A stretch of 64,000 nt of DNA from Polynucleobacter sp. IMCC 30228 (GCF_021395205.1 NZ_JAJVCS010000002.1:1-64000), one strand, 5' to 3'; shown: positions 38,843 to 47,913, counted from the first letter of the stretch. The notes: a model not told the origin generated them from the sequence alone. A program made the numbers and translations.

Positions 38843-39781
38843 ATGTCAATTATTTTTATCTCCGAGTTTATTTCTAGCCAAGCCTTGGCAGCCCTGAAAA
38901 CCCACCATCAAGTCCATTACGAGCCGGAGAGCTATCAACAGCCCGCTACTTTAATTGCTTCACTGCAGCATGTTGAGGGATTAATTGTGCGTAATCTGAC
39001 TCAAGTGAATGCTGAATTATTAGCTGCTGCACCAAACTTAAAGGTGGTAGGGCGCTTAGGGGTGGGTCTAGAAAACATTGATTTACCTGCTTGCGCTGCG
39101 CGCAATATCAAGGTCATACCTGCAACTGGAGCAAATGCTGAATCGGTTGCTGAATACGTGCTGGGGGCAGCTATTGCTTTGGGTCGTGGTTTTTTACCAG
39201 CTACCGAGCAAACCCTTGCAGGGAAGTGGCCGCGGCCACGTTTTTCTATTTGCCACGAATTGGCAGGCAAAACGCTAGGTATTGTGGGATTTGGCAGTAT
39301 TGGTAGGGTGGTATTTCATAAGGCGCATGCCTTTGGCTTGCAATGTGTGGCGTACGATCCGATGTTAACGGGGGCTGCGGTTGAAATTGGGCAGCAGGCT
39401 ATCCCTTTGTTGCCCCTGAATGATTTGCTTGCTAGTAGTGATGTCATTAGTTTGCATTTACCACTTTTGCCCGCTACCAAAAATTTGTTTTCTCATGCAA
39501 CCTTGGGCTTGATGAAGCAAGGCGCTTTACTCATTAATACTGCGCGCGGCGGTATTGTCGATGAACTCGCTTTGGCCGAACATTTGCGCTCAGGAAAATT
39601 AGGCGGCGCTGCGCTCGATGTCTTTGAGGGCGAGCCTGCCAAAAATTTAAGCCATTTTTCCGGCCTAGAAAATCTCATTTTAAGCCCGCATATTGCTGGA
39701 GTGACAGTGGAAAGTAATGAGCGGGTGAGCCAATTGATTGCTACAGAAGTTAACCAATTTTTTCGGTCTTCGGCGATATGA
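38843..39781 (+). CDS. slcC: (S)-sulfolactate dehydrogenase (D-2-hydroxyacid dehydrogenase family)
   Basis: A 312-residue D-isomer-specific 2-hydroxyacid dehydrogenase: NAD fold GKTLGIVGFGSIGRVVFHKA, Arg-containing INTARGGIVDE, the Glu of EGEPAKN and the catalytic His in LILSPHIAGVT. Within slcC-comC-suyAB it matches SlcC, which oxidises (S)-sulfolactate to sulfopyruvate so that ComC can make the (R)-form used by SuyAB. The last four bases overlap comC. The ATG is directly preceded by a palindrome and lacks a Shine-Dalgarno site. Family membership is certain; the substrate rests on synteny. Confidence 0.85.
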   Translation: MSIIFISEFISSQALAALKTHHQVHYEPESYQQPATLIASLQHVEGLIVRNLTQVNAELLAAAPNLKVVGRLGVGLENIDLPACAARNIKVIPATGANAESVAEYVLGAAIALGRGFLPATEQTLAGKWPRPRFSICHELAGKTLGIVGFGSIGRVVFHKAHAFGLQCVAYDPMLTGAAVEIGQQAIPLLPLNDLLASSDVISLHLPLLPATKNLFSHATLGLMKQGALLINTARGGIVDELALAEHLRSGKLGGAALDVFEGEPAKNLSHFSGLENLILSPHIAGVTVESNERVSQLIATEVNQFFRSSAI

Positions 39782-40788
39782 AACTTACTTTTCAGCAAAT
39801 CGTTGATTTAGCCTCTTCAGGTTTGCAAGCGGCGGGGATTGATGCTAAATCAGCATATGAAACTGCGCAATTTTTAGCTCTAGCTGAAGCCGATGGTCTA
39901 GCGTCCCATGGCCTAGCGCGCGTAGCGCAATATGCGGGGCATGCGAAGAGTGGGCGGATTGCACTCAAGGCAAGTCCCCGAGTACAAATGTTCAAATCGG
40001 CGGCAGCTTTAGTTGATGCACGCGATGGCTTAGCTTTTCCTGCCTTACGCTTTGCCACTGACCTATCGGTTAACTTAGCTGCAAACTTTGGTATTGGTAT
40101 AGTTGCTGTAACAAATAGCCATCATTTTGGCGTGGCAGGGCATTACACCGAGGCTGCGGCACGAGCTGGTTATATTTCATTATTATTTGGCAACACCCCT
40201 GCAGCGATGCCGATGGCTGGTGGAAGTAAGGCCATTTTTGGTACTAATCCCTTGGCCGCTGCTTTTCCTGTACTCAACAGCAATCCATTGGTCATCGATA
40301 TGTCGCTCTCAGCAGTGGCGCGGGGTAAATTGTTGCTTGCAGCCAAAAAAGGCGAAGCGATACCCGCAGGTTGGGCGCTCACTGCTGATGGCAAGCCAAC
40401 GACGGATCCGCAGGCCGGTTTACAAGGTGTAATGGTGCCTTTAGGTGGAGACAAAGGCGCTTTATTAGCACTTGTCATTGAGTTACTGGTAGTTGGCTTA
40501 TCTGGCAGTCAATTTTCATACGAGGCTGATTCCTTTTTTAACGCTAAAGGCAATCGTCCGCGCCTTGGTCAGTTACTGATTACGATTGATCCCGGCCTTT
40601 CTGGCAAAGGTATTTTTCAAAGCCGCATGAACAATTTTCTTGCGCAAGTAGCACAAGATCGTGCCGTGCGCTTGCCAGGGCAGCGCCGTTTTAATTTACG
40701 TGCAGCAGCATTTTTAGTTGGAACCGAAGTACCCGATGCTTTACTGGAGGAAATTCAGGCTGGCATTCAGCAGTCGTGGAAGACTTAA
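39778..40788 (+). CDS. comC: (R)-sulfolactate dehydrogenase ComC (Ldh family)
   Basis: A 336-residue malate/L-lactate/L-sulfolactate dehydrogenase-family enzyme, a fold distinct from classical LDH. Conserved segments are VTNSHHFGVAGHYTEAAARA with the catalytic His, GTNPLAAAFP, and the C-terminal GQRRFN. It overlaps slcC by four bases and precedes suyA by 29. With SlcC it inverts sulfolactate through sulfopyruvate, as described for Chromohalobacter salexigens. Methanogens use the same family in coenzyme M synthesis, which is the origin of the gene name. Confidence 0.86.
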   Translation: MKLTFQQIVDLASSGLQAAGIDAKSAYETAQFLALAEADGLASHGLARVAQYAGHAKSGRIALKASPRVQMFKSAAALVDARDGLAFPALRFATDLSVNLAANFGIGIVAVTNSHHFGVAGHYTEAAARAGYISLLFGNTPAAMPMAGGSKAIFGTNPLAAAFPVLNSNPLVIDMSLSAVARGKLLLAAKKGEAIPAGWALTADGKPTTDPQAGLQGVMVPLGGDKGALLALVIELLVVGLSGSQFSYEADSFFNAKGNRPRLGQLLITIDPGLSGKGIFQSRMNNFLAQVAQDRAVRLPGQRRFNLRAAAFLVGTEVPDALLEEIQAGIQQSWKT

Positions 40789-40817
40789 TAATTAAATGAT
40801 TTTTAAAGGAGAAGTTG

Positions 40818-41099
40818 ATGATACATTTCGTCGTGCATGAGCCAGGAGACGTCGTTGGCGTAGTGGTGGTTGAGGGTGTTAAAGCAGGTACCGACTTAAC
40901 TGGTTGGGTGATGGATGGGGACAGCACTGTCACAATTAAATCTGAGAGCGATATTCCTATTGGGCACAAAATTGCCCTCCAAGATTTAAAGACCGGTGAC
41001 ACCATTATTAAATATGGGGTTGATATTGGCAAGGTGGTTGCGCCGATTAAAAAAGGCGAGCATACCCATGTTCAAAATGTAAAGACCAAGCGCTGGTAA
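40818..41099 (+). CDS. suyA: (R)-sulfolactate sulfo-lyase small subunit
   Basis: A 93-residue SAF-domain protein (UxaA N-terminal type) beginning MIHFVVHEPGDVVGVVVVEG, with IPIGHKIALQDLKTGDTIIKYG as the core. The ATG at 40818 follows AAAGGAGAAGTTG, a strong ribosome binding site; a TTG three bases earlier is less likely. With SuyB it forms the lyase that splits (R)-sulfolactate into pyruvate and sulfite in the cytoplasm. The separate small and large subunits, rather than a fused altronate dehydratase, are the SuyAB arrangement. Confidence 0.92.
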   Translation: MIHFVVHEPGDVVGVVVVEGVKAGTDLTGWVMDGDSTVTIKSESDIPIGHKIALQDLKTGDTIIKYGVDIGKVVAPIKKGEHTHVQNVKTKRW

Positions 41100-41139
41100 T
41101 TGATAAACGCCTGATCAGAGTAAAAGAAAGAGATAAAAA

Positions 41140-42312
41140 ATGATGAATTTAAAAGACGCAAGTTTCATGGGTTATCGTCGTGAAAATGGCCGCATGGGTA
41201 TTCGTAATCATGTCATCATCCTGCCTTTGGATGATTTGTCGAATGCTGCCTGCGAAGCGGTGGCTAACAATATTAAAGGGACGATTGCCATTCCCCATCC
41301 TTATGGTCGCTTGCAGTTTGGTGCCGATTTGGAATTGCATTTCCGTACCCTAATTGGCGCAGGCTGTAATCCGAATGTAGCAGGCGTGGTGGTAATTGGT
41401 ATCGAGCCCCAATGGACTGGCAAAGTAGTTGAGGGTATTAAAAAATCGGGCAAACCAGTTGAAGGGTTTTGGATCGAGCGTAATGGCGATACGGCTACCA
41501 TTGCTAGTGCGAGTAAAGCCGCCTATGCGATGATGAAGCATGCTTCTAAGCAACAGCGTGTCTCAGCGCCATTATCGGAGTTATGGGTTTCAACCAAATG
41601 CGGCGAATCGGATACCACTTCAGGTTGCGCTTCAAACCCAGCAGTAGGCAATGCTTTCGATAAATTATATGAAATTGGCTCAACGCTTGTGTTTGGTGAA
41701 ACTACTGAATTAACTGGTGGTGAGCACTTGGTTGAGGCACGTTGCCGCACACCAGAAGTTAAAAAACAATTTCGCGCTATGTTCGATCGCTATCAAGATG
41801 TGATTGAGCGGAATAAAACCAGCGATTTATCGGATTCACAACCAACCAAAGGCAATATTGCTGGCGGCTTAACCACGATTGAAGAAAAAGCCTTAGGCAA
41901 TATTCAGAAAATCGGTAAGAAATGTATTGTAGATGGCGTATTGGATAAAGCTGAAGTTCCAGCAATGAAGGGCTTGCATTTTATGGACTCTTCTTCAGCC
42001 GCTGCCGAAATGGTCACTTTATGTGCCGCTTCTGGTTTTGCAGCCCACTTGTTTCCTACTGGCCAAGGTAATGTAATTGGTAATCCAATTCTACCGGTGA
42101 TTAAACTTTGCGCTAATCCAATGACAGTACGTACCATGTCAGAGCATATTGATGTTGATGTGTCGGGAATATTGCGGCGTGAAGAAACCTTAGATTCTGC
42201 GGGTGATAAATTATTAGATGCTTTAATGCGTACAGCTAATGGCGAATTAACGGCAGCAGAAATTTTAGGTCACCGTGAATTTGTGATGACGCGTTTATAT
42301 GAATCTGCTTAA
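41140..42312 (+). CDS. suyB: (R)-sulfolactate sulfo-lyase large subunit
   Basis: A 390-residue UxaA-family catalytic subunit. It begins with the family pattern [20 protein letters not shown], then [20 protein letters not shown] and [18 protein letters not shown], with cysteines likely to bind a metal as in altronate dehydratase relatives. It releases sulfite from (R)-sulfolactate, the key desulfonation step. It begins 40 bases after suyA and is followed by a GntR regulator 11 bases later. Altronate or galactarate dehydratase is the alternative, but slcC, comC, hpsN and xsc nearby make SuyB much more likely. Confidence 0.92.
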   Translation: MMNLKDASFMGYRRENGRMGIRNHVIILPLDDLSNAACEAVANNIKGTIAIPHPYGRLQFGADLELHFRTLIGAGCNPNVAGVVVIGIEPQWTGKVVEGIKKSGKPVEGFWIERNGDTATIASASKAAYAMMKHASKQQRVSAPLSELWVSTKCGESDTTSGCASNPAVGNAFDKLYEIGSTLVFGETTELTGGEHLVEARCRTPEVKKQFRAMFDRYQDVIERNKTSDLSDSQPTKGNIAGGLTTIEEKALGNIQKIGKKCIVDGVLDKAEVPAMKGLHFMDSSSAAAEMVTLCAASGFAAHLFPTGQGNVIGNPILPVIKLCANPMTVRTMSEHIDVDVSGILRREETLDSAGDKLLDALMRTANGELTAAEILGHREFVMTRLYESA

Positions 42313-42323
42313 GCTATAACGGT

Positions 42324-43043
42324 ATGAAGTCCCTGACCGCCTATCAAGAGGTGAAGCAAAAAATCACCGCTGATTTGGTCAGGGGCCGTTTTCCCATTGG
42401 GCAGGCCTTGCCGGCAGAAAAAGATTTGTCTCAAGAGTTTGATGTTTCGATTGGAACATTACGCAAGGCAGTCGATGAGTTAGTAGCCGAAGGAATTGTT
42501 ATTCGGCGGCAAGGGAAGGGTACTTTTCAGGCCGAGCATGACTCGAAGCGTCAGCTGTATTACTTCTTTCATGTTGTGCGGCATGATGCCGATAAAAAAA
42601 TTACTCCGCGCGTTGAGCTGGCCTCATTAAATAGCGCCTTAGCAAGTCGTGAGGAGGCAATGAAGCTGGACATTAAAGAGGGATCGCCCGTTTGGCGTAT
42701 TGTCAATCGACTTTACCTAGAAGAGCAGTGCGTGATGATTGATCAAATTACGCTTGATAAAAAACGCTTTAAAAATTTAACCCGAACGATCTTTGAAAAT
42801 CGCCAAGGCAGTATTTATCAGTTATACCAAGTGAAGTATGGCCAGTCGGTAGCGCGCACGCGTGAACGCTTAAGGGCTGGGTTAGCAGGCAAGCAATTTG
42901 CAAGTTGGCTAGAGTTAAAACCCCAATCGCCTGTAATTACGATTCGTCGAGTCGCTTTTAATTTACAAGATGAGCCGATTGAGTGGCGTATTTCAACCGT
43001 AAATACCACGCAGCATGAATACTTTAATGAGCTAGTAGTTTAG
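42324..43043 (+). CDS. GntR/HutC-type regulator of the suy operon
   Basis: A 239-residue regulator with an N-terminal GntR winged helix (LPAEKDLSQEFDVSIGTLRK with AVDELVAEGIVIRRQGKGTF, about residues 25-70) and a C-terminal UTRA effector domain (about 90-235). It lies 11 bases after suyB on the same strand, so it is co-transcribed and probably autoregulated. The operator may be the palindrome at 38817-38842 ahead of slcC and perhaps the site at 45916 ahead of xsc. The inducer could be sulfolactate (inference). It converges with the VWA gene, leaving three bases between them. Confidence 0.88.
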   Translation: MKSLTAYQEVKQKITADLVRGRFPIGQALPAEKDLSQEFDVSIGTLRKAVDELVAEGIVIRRQGKGTFQAEHDSKRQLYYFFHVVRHDADKKITPRVELASLNSALASREEAMKLDIKEGSPVWRIVNRLYLEEQCVMIDQITLDKKRFKNLTRTIFENRQGSIYQLYQVKYGQSVARTRERLRAGLAGKQFASWLELKPQSPVITIRRVAFNLQDEPIEWRISTVNTTQHEYFNELVV

Positions 43044-43046
43044 GGT

Positions 43047-44804
43047 CTACCGTTTAGTTTGATCTGCTAACTCTTGAGCCCAATTACTAATTGCAGTAAC
43101 GACTAGCGCAGCTGCAGGGAGCTGACTGTCTTTGCTTGTATGAAGTTCCCAACTTAAGCGTTGTTTAAATGCGCTACGCATTTCTTCACCGATACCACAG
43201 CCCCAGACTTGAATTTTTGTTTGCTGGGTCCACGCCAAGACATGAAGTAAGTGGTCGAGCAAAAATGCTTCACCGTTAGCCTGCTGGGTTGCGCGATCCA
43301 TTGGACAACCATCTGATAGCAGAATTATTTTTTTATCGTGAATAGCTGAGCCGCTCTTAGCTATGCGATTTGTAGCCCAGAGCAAAGCTTCGCCATCTAA
43401 GCTCTCGCGATAGAGGTCGGGCTTTAATAGGGCGGCCATGCCTAAACGGGCCTTACGCCAACTGGTTTGATGATCTTTAAAAATCCAATGCGCACGTTCA
43501 TTGAGGCGCCCTGGGTTTGCGCCAGAGCCTGCTTTTTGCCATTCTTTAAAAGGCCTGCCACCTTGCCAGGCCAGTGTGCTGTAGCCTAAGACTTCTGTAG
43601 CTACACCGGCAGACTCTAGTATTCGCACCATGACATCGATAAAACTAGCCAGTGCGAGACGCTGTGCTTTCATTGAGCCTGAGCAATCCAATAGAAAGGT
43701 AATTTGAGTGCGCGCCAGCGGTTTTGTAATCTGTTGCTTTTGGACGGGCGCTTGCAAAGGTGAAGAAATGACGCGAATGAGATGGCGACGATCGAGCAGT
43801 CCTTCATTGGCTGTATTTTGCCACTGACTCAATTGGGGCTGAGCTAGGAGGGCAGTGTAGATCCGCATAAATTTCCCCCAAGGAATTTGCCAAGCCTGAA
43901 TACACTGATCTATTTCAGTGCGATAACTGTGTAATTGCGCCATCCGCACCGCAGTTTCTGCCTTTATTTCAAGATCATAAGCAGAGTTATAAATGGGATA
44001 CTGATTGAGTATTGCCTGAGTTTCTCTGAATTGGGCTTGTTTACTACTGCTAGTATGCGGTTTTTCGGTGATGCTAGTGTTAGTTTCCTGCGGTGGTAGC
44101 CAATCAATTAATAAAGCAGTCGTATTGGCCTGTTTGCGTTTTGACCGCAAGCTAGGTTGACTTTGATATTCGTTACGTACGAGCGTGCAGACCATAGCTA
44201 CTAATAAGAGGGCCTGCTCTGCATAAGCTTCCTGTTGGGTTTGACAGGCTTTAAGTTGTTTAAGAATGGGGCCAGTATCTGTAGATAAGCCGGCACGGGT
44301 TGCCTCTACCGTATCTTGCATCAGTTGCGGTAACTCTTGATTATTCAGCCGCATCCAGACCATACTAAAAATAGCTAGTAAGAGTAAGCCAATGCTGCCT
44401 TCAGCTTGGCCCGATGTCATCCATTGGGTAAGCCAAGCAATAAATTGTTGACGTAAATTTTTTTTACTGCCAACTAAGTAATTAGGACAAATACTTTCTA
44501 CCCGTATTTGTTCTAAAACTTCGAAAATAAAAGATCCAAATTGATCTTCTGGGCTCAGGGACCGATGTAAAGCATGATCGGAATACCGTAAACGCAAGGC
44601 AATTCCATCGAGTATGCCGCGCGCCTGAAACCACGATGGCTGCTGATGCTCTAAGAGCAGATGGGGCGCTAACTGGCCAAAAGGTTTGGCGGCTTGATAC
44701 AGCTGCCAATTACGTATTTCTGTACTTAAATCGCCAGATAAGGAGCGGATAACTGCCGCGAATTGGTCTTGGCGCTGAAAATCATGATGCGATTGATTTT
44801 GCAC
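43047..44804 (-). CDS. CobT-like VWA-domain protein
   Basis: A 585-residue protein whose C-terminal half is a von Willebrand A domain with a MIDAS motif D-x-S-x-S (FLLDCSGSMKAQR, near residue 375), followed by ILLSDGCPMD. The N-terminal half is helical and resembles CobT. It follows a CobS-like AAA+ gene by 13 bases, forming a MoxR-type AAA+/VWA pair. Such pairs (CobS-CobT, NorQ-NorD, CbbQ-CbbO) remodel a partner enzyme or help metal insertion. No cobN or other cobalamin gene is near, so the target may instead be an enzyme of the surrounding sulfonate pathway. Confidence 0.82.
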   Translation of the reverse strand: MQNQSHHDFQRQDQFAAVIRSLSGDLSTEIRNWQLYQAAKPFGQLAPHLLLEHQQPSWFQARGILDGIALRLRYSDHALHRSLSPEDQFGSFIFEVLEQIRVESICPNYLVGSKKNLRQQFIAWLTQWMTSGQAEGSIGLLLLAIFSMVWMRLNNQELPQLMQDTVEATRAGLSTDTGPILKQLKACQTQQEAYAEQALLLVAMVCTLVRNEYQSQPSLRSKRKQANTTALLIDWLPPQETNTSITEKPHTSSSKQAQFRETQAILNQYPIYNSAYDLEIKAETAVRMAQLHSYRTEIDQCIQAWQIPWGKFMRIYTALLAQPQLSQWQNTANEGLLDRRHLIRVISSPLQAPVQKQQITKPLARTQITFLLDCSGSMKAQRLALASFIDVMVRILESAGVATEVLGYSTLAWQGGRPFKEWQKAGSGANPGRLNERAHWIFKDHQTSWRKARLGMAALLKPDLYRESLDGEALLWATNRIAKSGSAIHDKKIILLSDGCPMDRATQQANGEAFLLDHLLHVLAWTQQTKIQVWGCGIGEEMRSAFKQRLSWELHTSKDSQLPAAALVVTAISNWAQELADQTKR

Positions 44805-44817
44805 AATTTAAATTTAT

Positions 44818-45798
44818 TTAACTGTGTAACTCAGCATCAAAACAACGTTGATAGTACTCGGCTACTAGAGATTGTTCTTCAGCAGCGCATTTATTCAAAA
44901 ATGCTAAACGAAAAGCCATCGATAAATCGTTAAAAATGCGCCAATTTTCAGCCCACGTAATTAATGTACGGGTAGAAATGAGGGTTGATAAATCGCCTGC
45001 CGCAAAACCGTTACGCGTGAGACTTGCTAGGTGCACCATTGAGTCGACTACATTTTGCATGGGGTGAGAAGCCATTTCTGGTACGCGAGCTAAGACAATT
45101 TTAGCCTCTTGATCAGGCGAAAGATAATTGAGTGCAGCAACAATATCCCAGCGGTCCATTTGGCCATGGTTGAGCAATTGCGTGCCATGATATAAGCCAT
45201 TCCAATTACCTAAGCCAACAGTATTGCTCGTCGCAAAAATACGAAACGCGGGGTGGGGTGCAATGACCCGATTTTGATCTAATAAAGTCAGCCGCCCTTC
45301 GCGCTCTAACATGCGCTGAATTACAAACATAACCTCGGGCTGCCCCGCATCGTATTCATCTAGCACCAACGCCATAGGGCGCTGTAAGGACCAAGGGATT
45401 AAGCCCTCCTGAAACTCGGTTACTTGTTTACCCTCACGGAGAGCAATCACATCTTTGCCAATTAAATCCATGCGGCTAATTTGGCCATCGAGATTAATTC
45501 GTAAACAAGGCCAATTGAGTCGCGCAGCAATTTGTTCAATATGGGTTGATTTCCCTGTGCCATGCATCCCCTGCAATAAAACCCGCCGATTAAAAGCAAA
45601 TCCCGCCAGCACCGCCAGTGTGACGTCTGCATTCAGGCAGTAGGCTGGATCAATTGGGGGCACGAATTCATTCGGCTGACTGAAAGCGGGGACGACAAAA
45701 TTAGCCCTCAATGCGCATTCAGGAAAGGCCTCTTTTGCTTCCACTTGCCGATCGGGTTGCAGTAGACTTAAATCTGCTAAAACACTGGGGCTGGACAT
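44818..45798 (-). CDS. CobS-like AAA+ ATPase
   Basis: A 326-residue AAA+ ATPase closely resembling the CobS subunit of aerobic cobaltochelatase. Walker A is GMHGTGKSTHIEQIAARLNW, the following segment ISRMDLIGKD and Walker B LVLDEYDAGQPEVMFVIQRM are CobS-like, the sensor-1 region is FATSNTVGLG, and the C-terminus (AEEQSLVAEYYQRCFDAELH) also fits. It precedes the VWA gene in one operon and is divergent from xsc, sharing a 157-base intergenic region with a palindrome. The family call is strong. The biological target is open because CobN is absent from the window. Confidence 0.86.
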   Translation of the reverse strand: MSSPSVLADLSLLQPDRQVEAKEAFPECALRANFVVPAFSQPNEFVPPIDPAYCLNADVTLAVLAGFAFNRRVLLQGMHGTGKSTHIEQIAARLNWPCLRINLDGQISRMDLIGKDVIALREGKQVTEFQEGLIPWSLQRPMALVLDEYDAGQPEVMFVIQRMLEREGRLTLLDQNRVIAPHPAFRIFATSNTVGLGNWNGLYHGTQLLNHGQMDRWDIVAALNYLSPDQEAKIVLARVPEMASHPMQNVVDSMVHLASLTRNGFAAGDLSTLISTRTLITWAENWRIFNDLSMAFRLAFLNKCAAEEQSLVAEYYQRCFDAELHS

Positions 45799-45915
45799 GC
45801 TTCCTTCTCCAAAAGACCATCATCGAATCGATCCAAATTTCTACTCCAATATATTCCATATAATGGTTTAATCGCTTGACTTAAGCTAAAATCCCTGATT
45901 ATTATGCAAATTATA

Positions 45916-45928
45916 GAACAAATTGTTC
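45916..45928. promoter_or_regulatory. Palindrome in the CobS-like/xsc divergent region
   Basis: GAACAAATTGTTC has perfect 6-bp arms around a central base, 27 bases before the xsc ATG. It is suited to a dimeric repressor or activator and could coordinate xsc with the divergent AAA+/VWA genes. No regulator gene lies directly beside it. Confidence 0.45.
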
Positions 45929-45955
45929 CATTTAATCGAATAGGAAATCATCCCC

Positions 45956-47764
45956 ATGTCTAAAAATATGCCCAATTTAAGTAGTGGCCCCCACAAAATG
46001 ACGCCCTCAGAGGCCTTTGTCGAGACGCTGGCTGCCAATGATGTCAAGGATATTTTTGGCATTATGGGCTCGGCATTTATGGATGCGATGGATATCTTTG
46101 CGCCTGCAGGTATTCGTTTAATTCCGGTAGTGCATGAGCAGGGTGCTGCGCATATGGCAGATGGCTATGCGCGAGTCAGCGGCAGGCATGGGGTAGTCAT
46201 TGGTCAAAATGGCCCAGGCATTAGTAATTGCGTTACTGCAATTGCAGCAGCTTATTGGGCACACAGCCCCGTGGTGATTATTACCCCTGAGACCGGCACG
46301 ATGGGAATGGGCTTAGGTGGCTTTCAGGAAGCGAACCAATTACCGATGTTTGAAGAGTTCACCAAATATCAAGGGCATGTGAATAATCCCAAGCGGATGG
46401 CTGAATTTACTGGGCGCTGTTTTGATCGGGCCATGTCGGAAATGGGGCCAACTCAACTCAACATTCCCCGTGATTATTTTTATGGTGAAATTGAAGTCGA
46501 GATTCCTCAGCCCAATCGCTTAGATCGTGGGCCCGGTGGAGAGACTAGCTTAGATGCTGCCGCCGAGCTTTTAGCAAATGCCAAGTTTCCCGTGATTATT
46601 TCGGGTGGTGGTGTGGTTATGGCCGATGGCGTTGAAGAATGTAAAGCCTTAGCTGAGCGCCTTGGTGCGCCGGTGGTGAATAGCTATTTACACAATGACT
46701 CCTTTCCTGCTAGTCATCCGCTGTGGTGTGGTCCTTTGGGATATCAAGGTTCTAAGGCGGCGATGAAATTAATTTCTCAGGCTGATGTGGTGGTGGCTTT
46801 AGGTTCACGCTTGGGCCCCTTTGGCACTTTGCCCCAGCATGGCATGGATTACTGGCCCAAGCATGCCAAGATTATTCAGATCGATGCAGACAATAAGATG
46901 CTGGGTTTAGTGAAGAAAATTTCCGTAGGTATTTGTGGCGATGCCAAAGCGGCAGCGATTGCCTTAAGTAAGCGTTTAGAAAAGAAAACCTTAGTAGCTG
47001 ATGCCAATAAAGCAGAGCGGGCGAAAATCATTGCGGCCGAAAAGGCTGCGTGGGAAAAAGAATTAGACGCATGGACTCATGAAAAAGATGCCTTTAGCCT
47101 TGACATGATTGAAGAGCAGAAAAAAGAAAAGACACCGCTGGGCGGGGAATATTTACATCCACGTGAGGTACTGCGTGAATTAGAGAAAGCAATGCCCTCA
47201 GATGTGATGGTTTCAACCGATATTGGTAATATTAATTCGGTTGCCAACAGCTATTTACGCTTTGAAAAGCCACGCAGTTTTTTCGCGCCAATGAGTTTTG
47301 GTAACTGCGGCTACGCTCTGCCAACTATTATGGGCGCCAAAACTGCTGCGCCCAATCGCCCCGCAATTGCCTATGCTGGCGATGGTGCCTGGGCGATGAG
47401 TATGGTCGAAATCTTAACAGCGGTTAGGCACAACATACCTGTAACAGCAATCGTCTTTCATAATCGCCAGTGGGGAGCTGAAAAGAAAAATCAAGTCGAT
47501 TTCTATAATCGGCGTTTTGTTGCGGGTGAATTGGAGAGCCCCAGTTTTGCTGAAATTGCTAAGTCGATGGGCGCCGAAGGTATTGTGGTCGATCGCTTAG
47601 ATCAAGTAGGGCCAGCCCTAAAGCAAGCAATTGAGATGCAAATGAAGGAAGGGAAAACCTGCGTAATAGAAATTATGTGCACCCGTGAATTAGGTGATCC
47701 ATTCCGTCGCGATGCTTTATCAAAACCGGTCCGTTTATTGGAAAAATACCAAGATTACGTGTAA
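45956..47764 (+). CDS. xsc: Sulfoacetaldehyde acetyltransferase
   Basis: ThDP enzyme that converts sulfoacetaldehyde plus phosphate to acetyl phosphate plus sulfite. At 602 residues it has the three-domain acetolactate-synthase-like layout: activating Glu in VVHEQGAAHMADGYARVSGR, central domain with GGGVVMADGVEECKALAERL, and the ThDP motif GDGAWAM through VFHNRQWGAEKKNQ. The Xsc-typical segments GQNGPGISNCVTAIAAAYWA and ETGTMGMGLGGFQEANQLPM are present. It is transcribed alone from the divergent region shared with the CobS-like gene. The usual partner pta is absent here, so acetyl phosphate must be used by an enzyme encoded elsewhere. Confidence 0.95.
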   Translation: MSKNMPNLSSGPHKMTPSEAFVETLAANDVKDIFGIMGSAFMDAMDIFAPAGIRLIPVVHEQGAAHMADGYARVSGRHGVVIGQNGPGISNCVTAIAAAYWAHSPVVIITPETGTMGMGLGGFQEANQLPMFEEFTKYQGHVNNPKRMAEFTGRCFDRAMSEMGPTQLNIPRDYFYGEIEVEIPQPNRLDRGPGGETSLDAAAELLANAKFPVIISGGGVVMADGVEECKALAERLGAPVVNSYLHNDSFPASHPLWCGPLGYQGSKAAMKLISQADVVVALGSRLGPFGTLPQHGMDYWPKHAKIIQIDADNKMLGLVKKISVGICGDAKAAAIALSKRLEKKTLVADANKAERAKIIAAEKAAWEKELDAWTHEKDAFSLDMIEEQKKEKTPLGGEYLHPREVLRELEKAMPSDVMVSTDIGNINSVANSYLRFEKPRSFFAPMSFGNCGYALPTIMGAKTAAPNRPAIAYAGDGAWAMSMVEILTAVRHNIPVTAIVFHNRQWGAEKKNQVDFYNRRFVAGELESPSFAEIAKSMGAEGIVVDRLDQVGPALKQAIEMQMKEGKTCVIEIMCTRELGDPFRRDALSKPVRLLEKYQDYV

Positions 47765-47825
47765 GTTTAGCGGTATCGATGCAGGCTTAGCCCCTAAAAG
47801 CTAAGCTTTCTAGGGAGTTATCGCT

Positions 47826-47856
47826 TAGGGATATTCCCTAGGGTTAATAACCCTAG
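47826..47856. promoter_or_regulatory. Overlapping CTAGGG palindromes upstream of the HU gene
   Basis: TAGGGA-TAT-TCCCTA (47826-47840) overlaps CTAGGGTT-AAT-AACCCTAG (47838-47856), and another CTAGGG lies just upstream near 47810. They sit between xsc and the HU start. They may be operator sites of the HU gene or a 3' structure of xsc; the lack of a T-run argues against a simple terminator. Confidence 0.4.
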
Positions 47857-47913
47857 CTAGTGATACGATATTTACTGTTTCAGCGCGCCAAAAATTAAAT
47901 AAAGGAGTTTCAA

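Noticed and set aside
39778-40788. Ordinary malate or ureidoglycolate dehydrogenase
   Set aside because: Family membership alone would allow it, but overlap with slcC and adjacency to suyAB make ComC more likely.
43047-45798. Aerobic cobaltochelatase subunits for vitamin B12 synthesis
   Set aside because: The proteins resemble CobS and CobT, but no cobN or any other corrin gene is in the window and the neighbours are sulfonate genes. I describe them by family and leave the target open.
47765-47913. Intrinsic terminator for xsc in the CTAGGG repeats
   Set aside because: Several stems are possible, but none is followed by a T-run on the plus strand, so I list the palindromes as regulatory candidates only.
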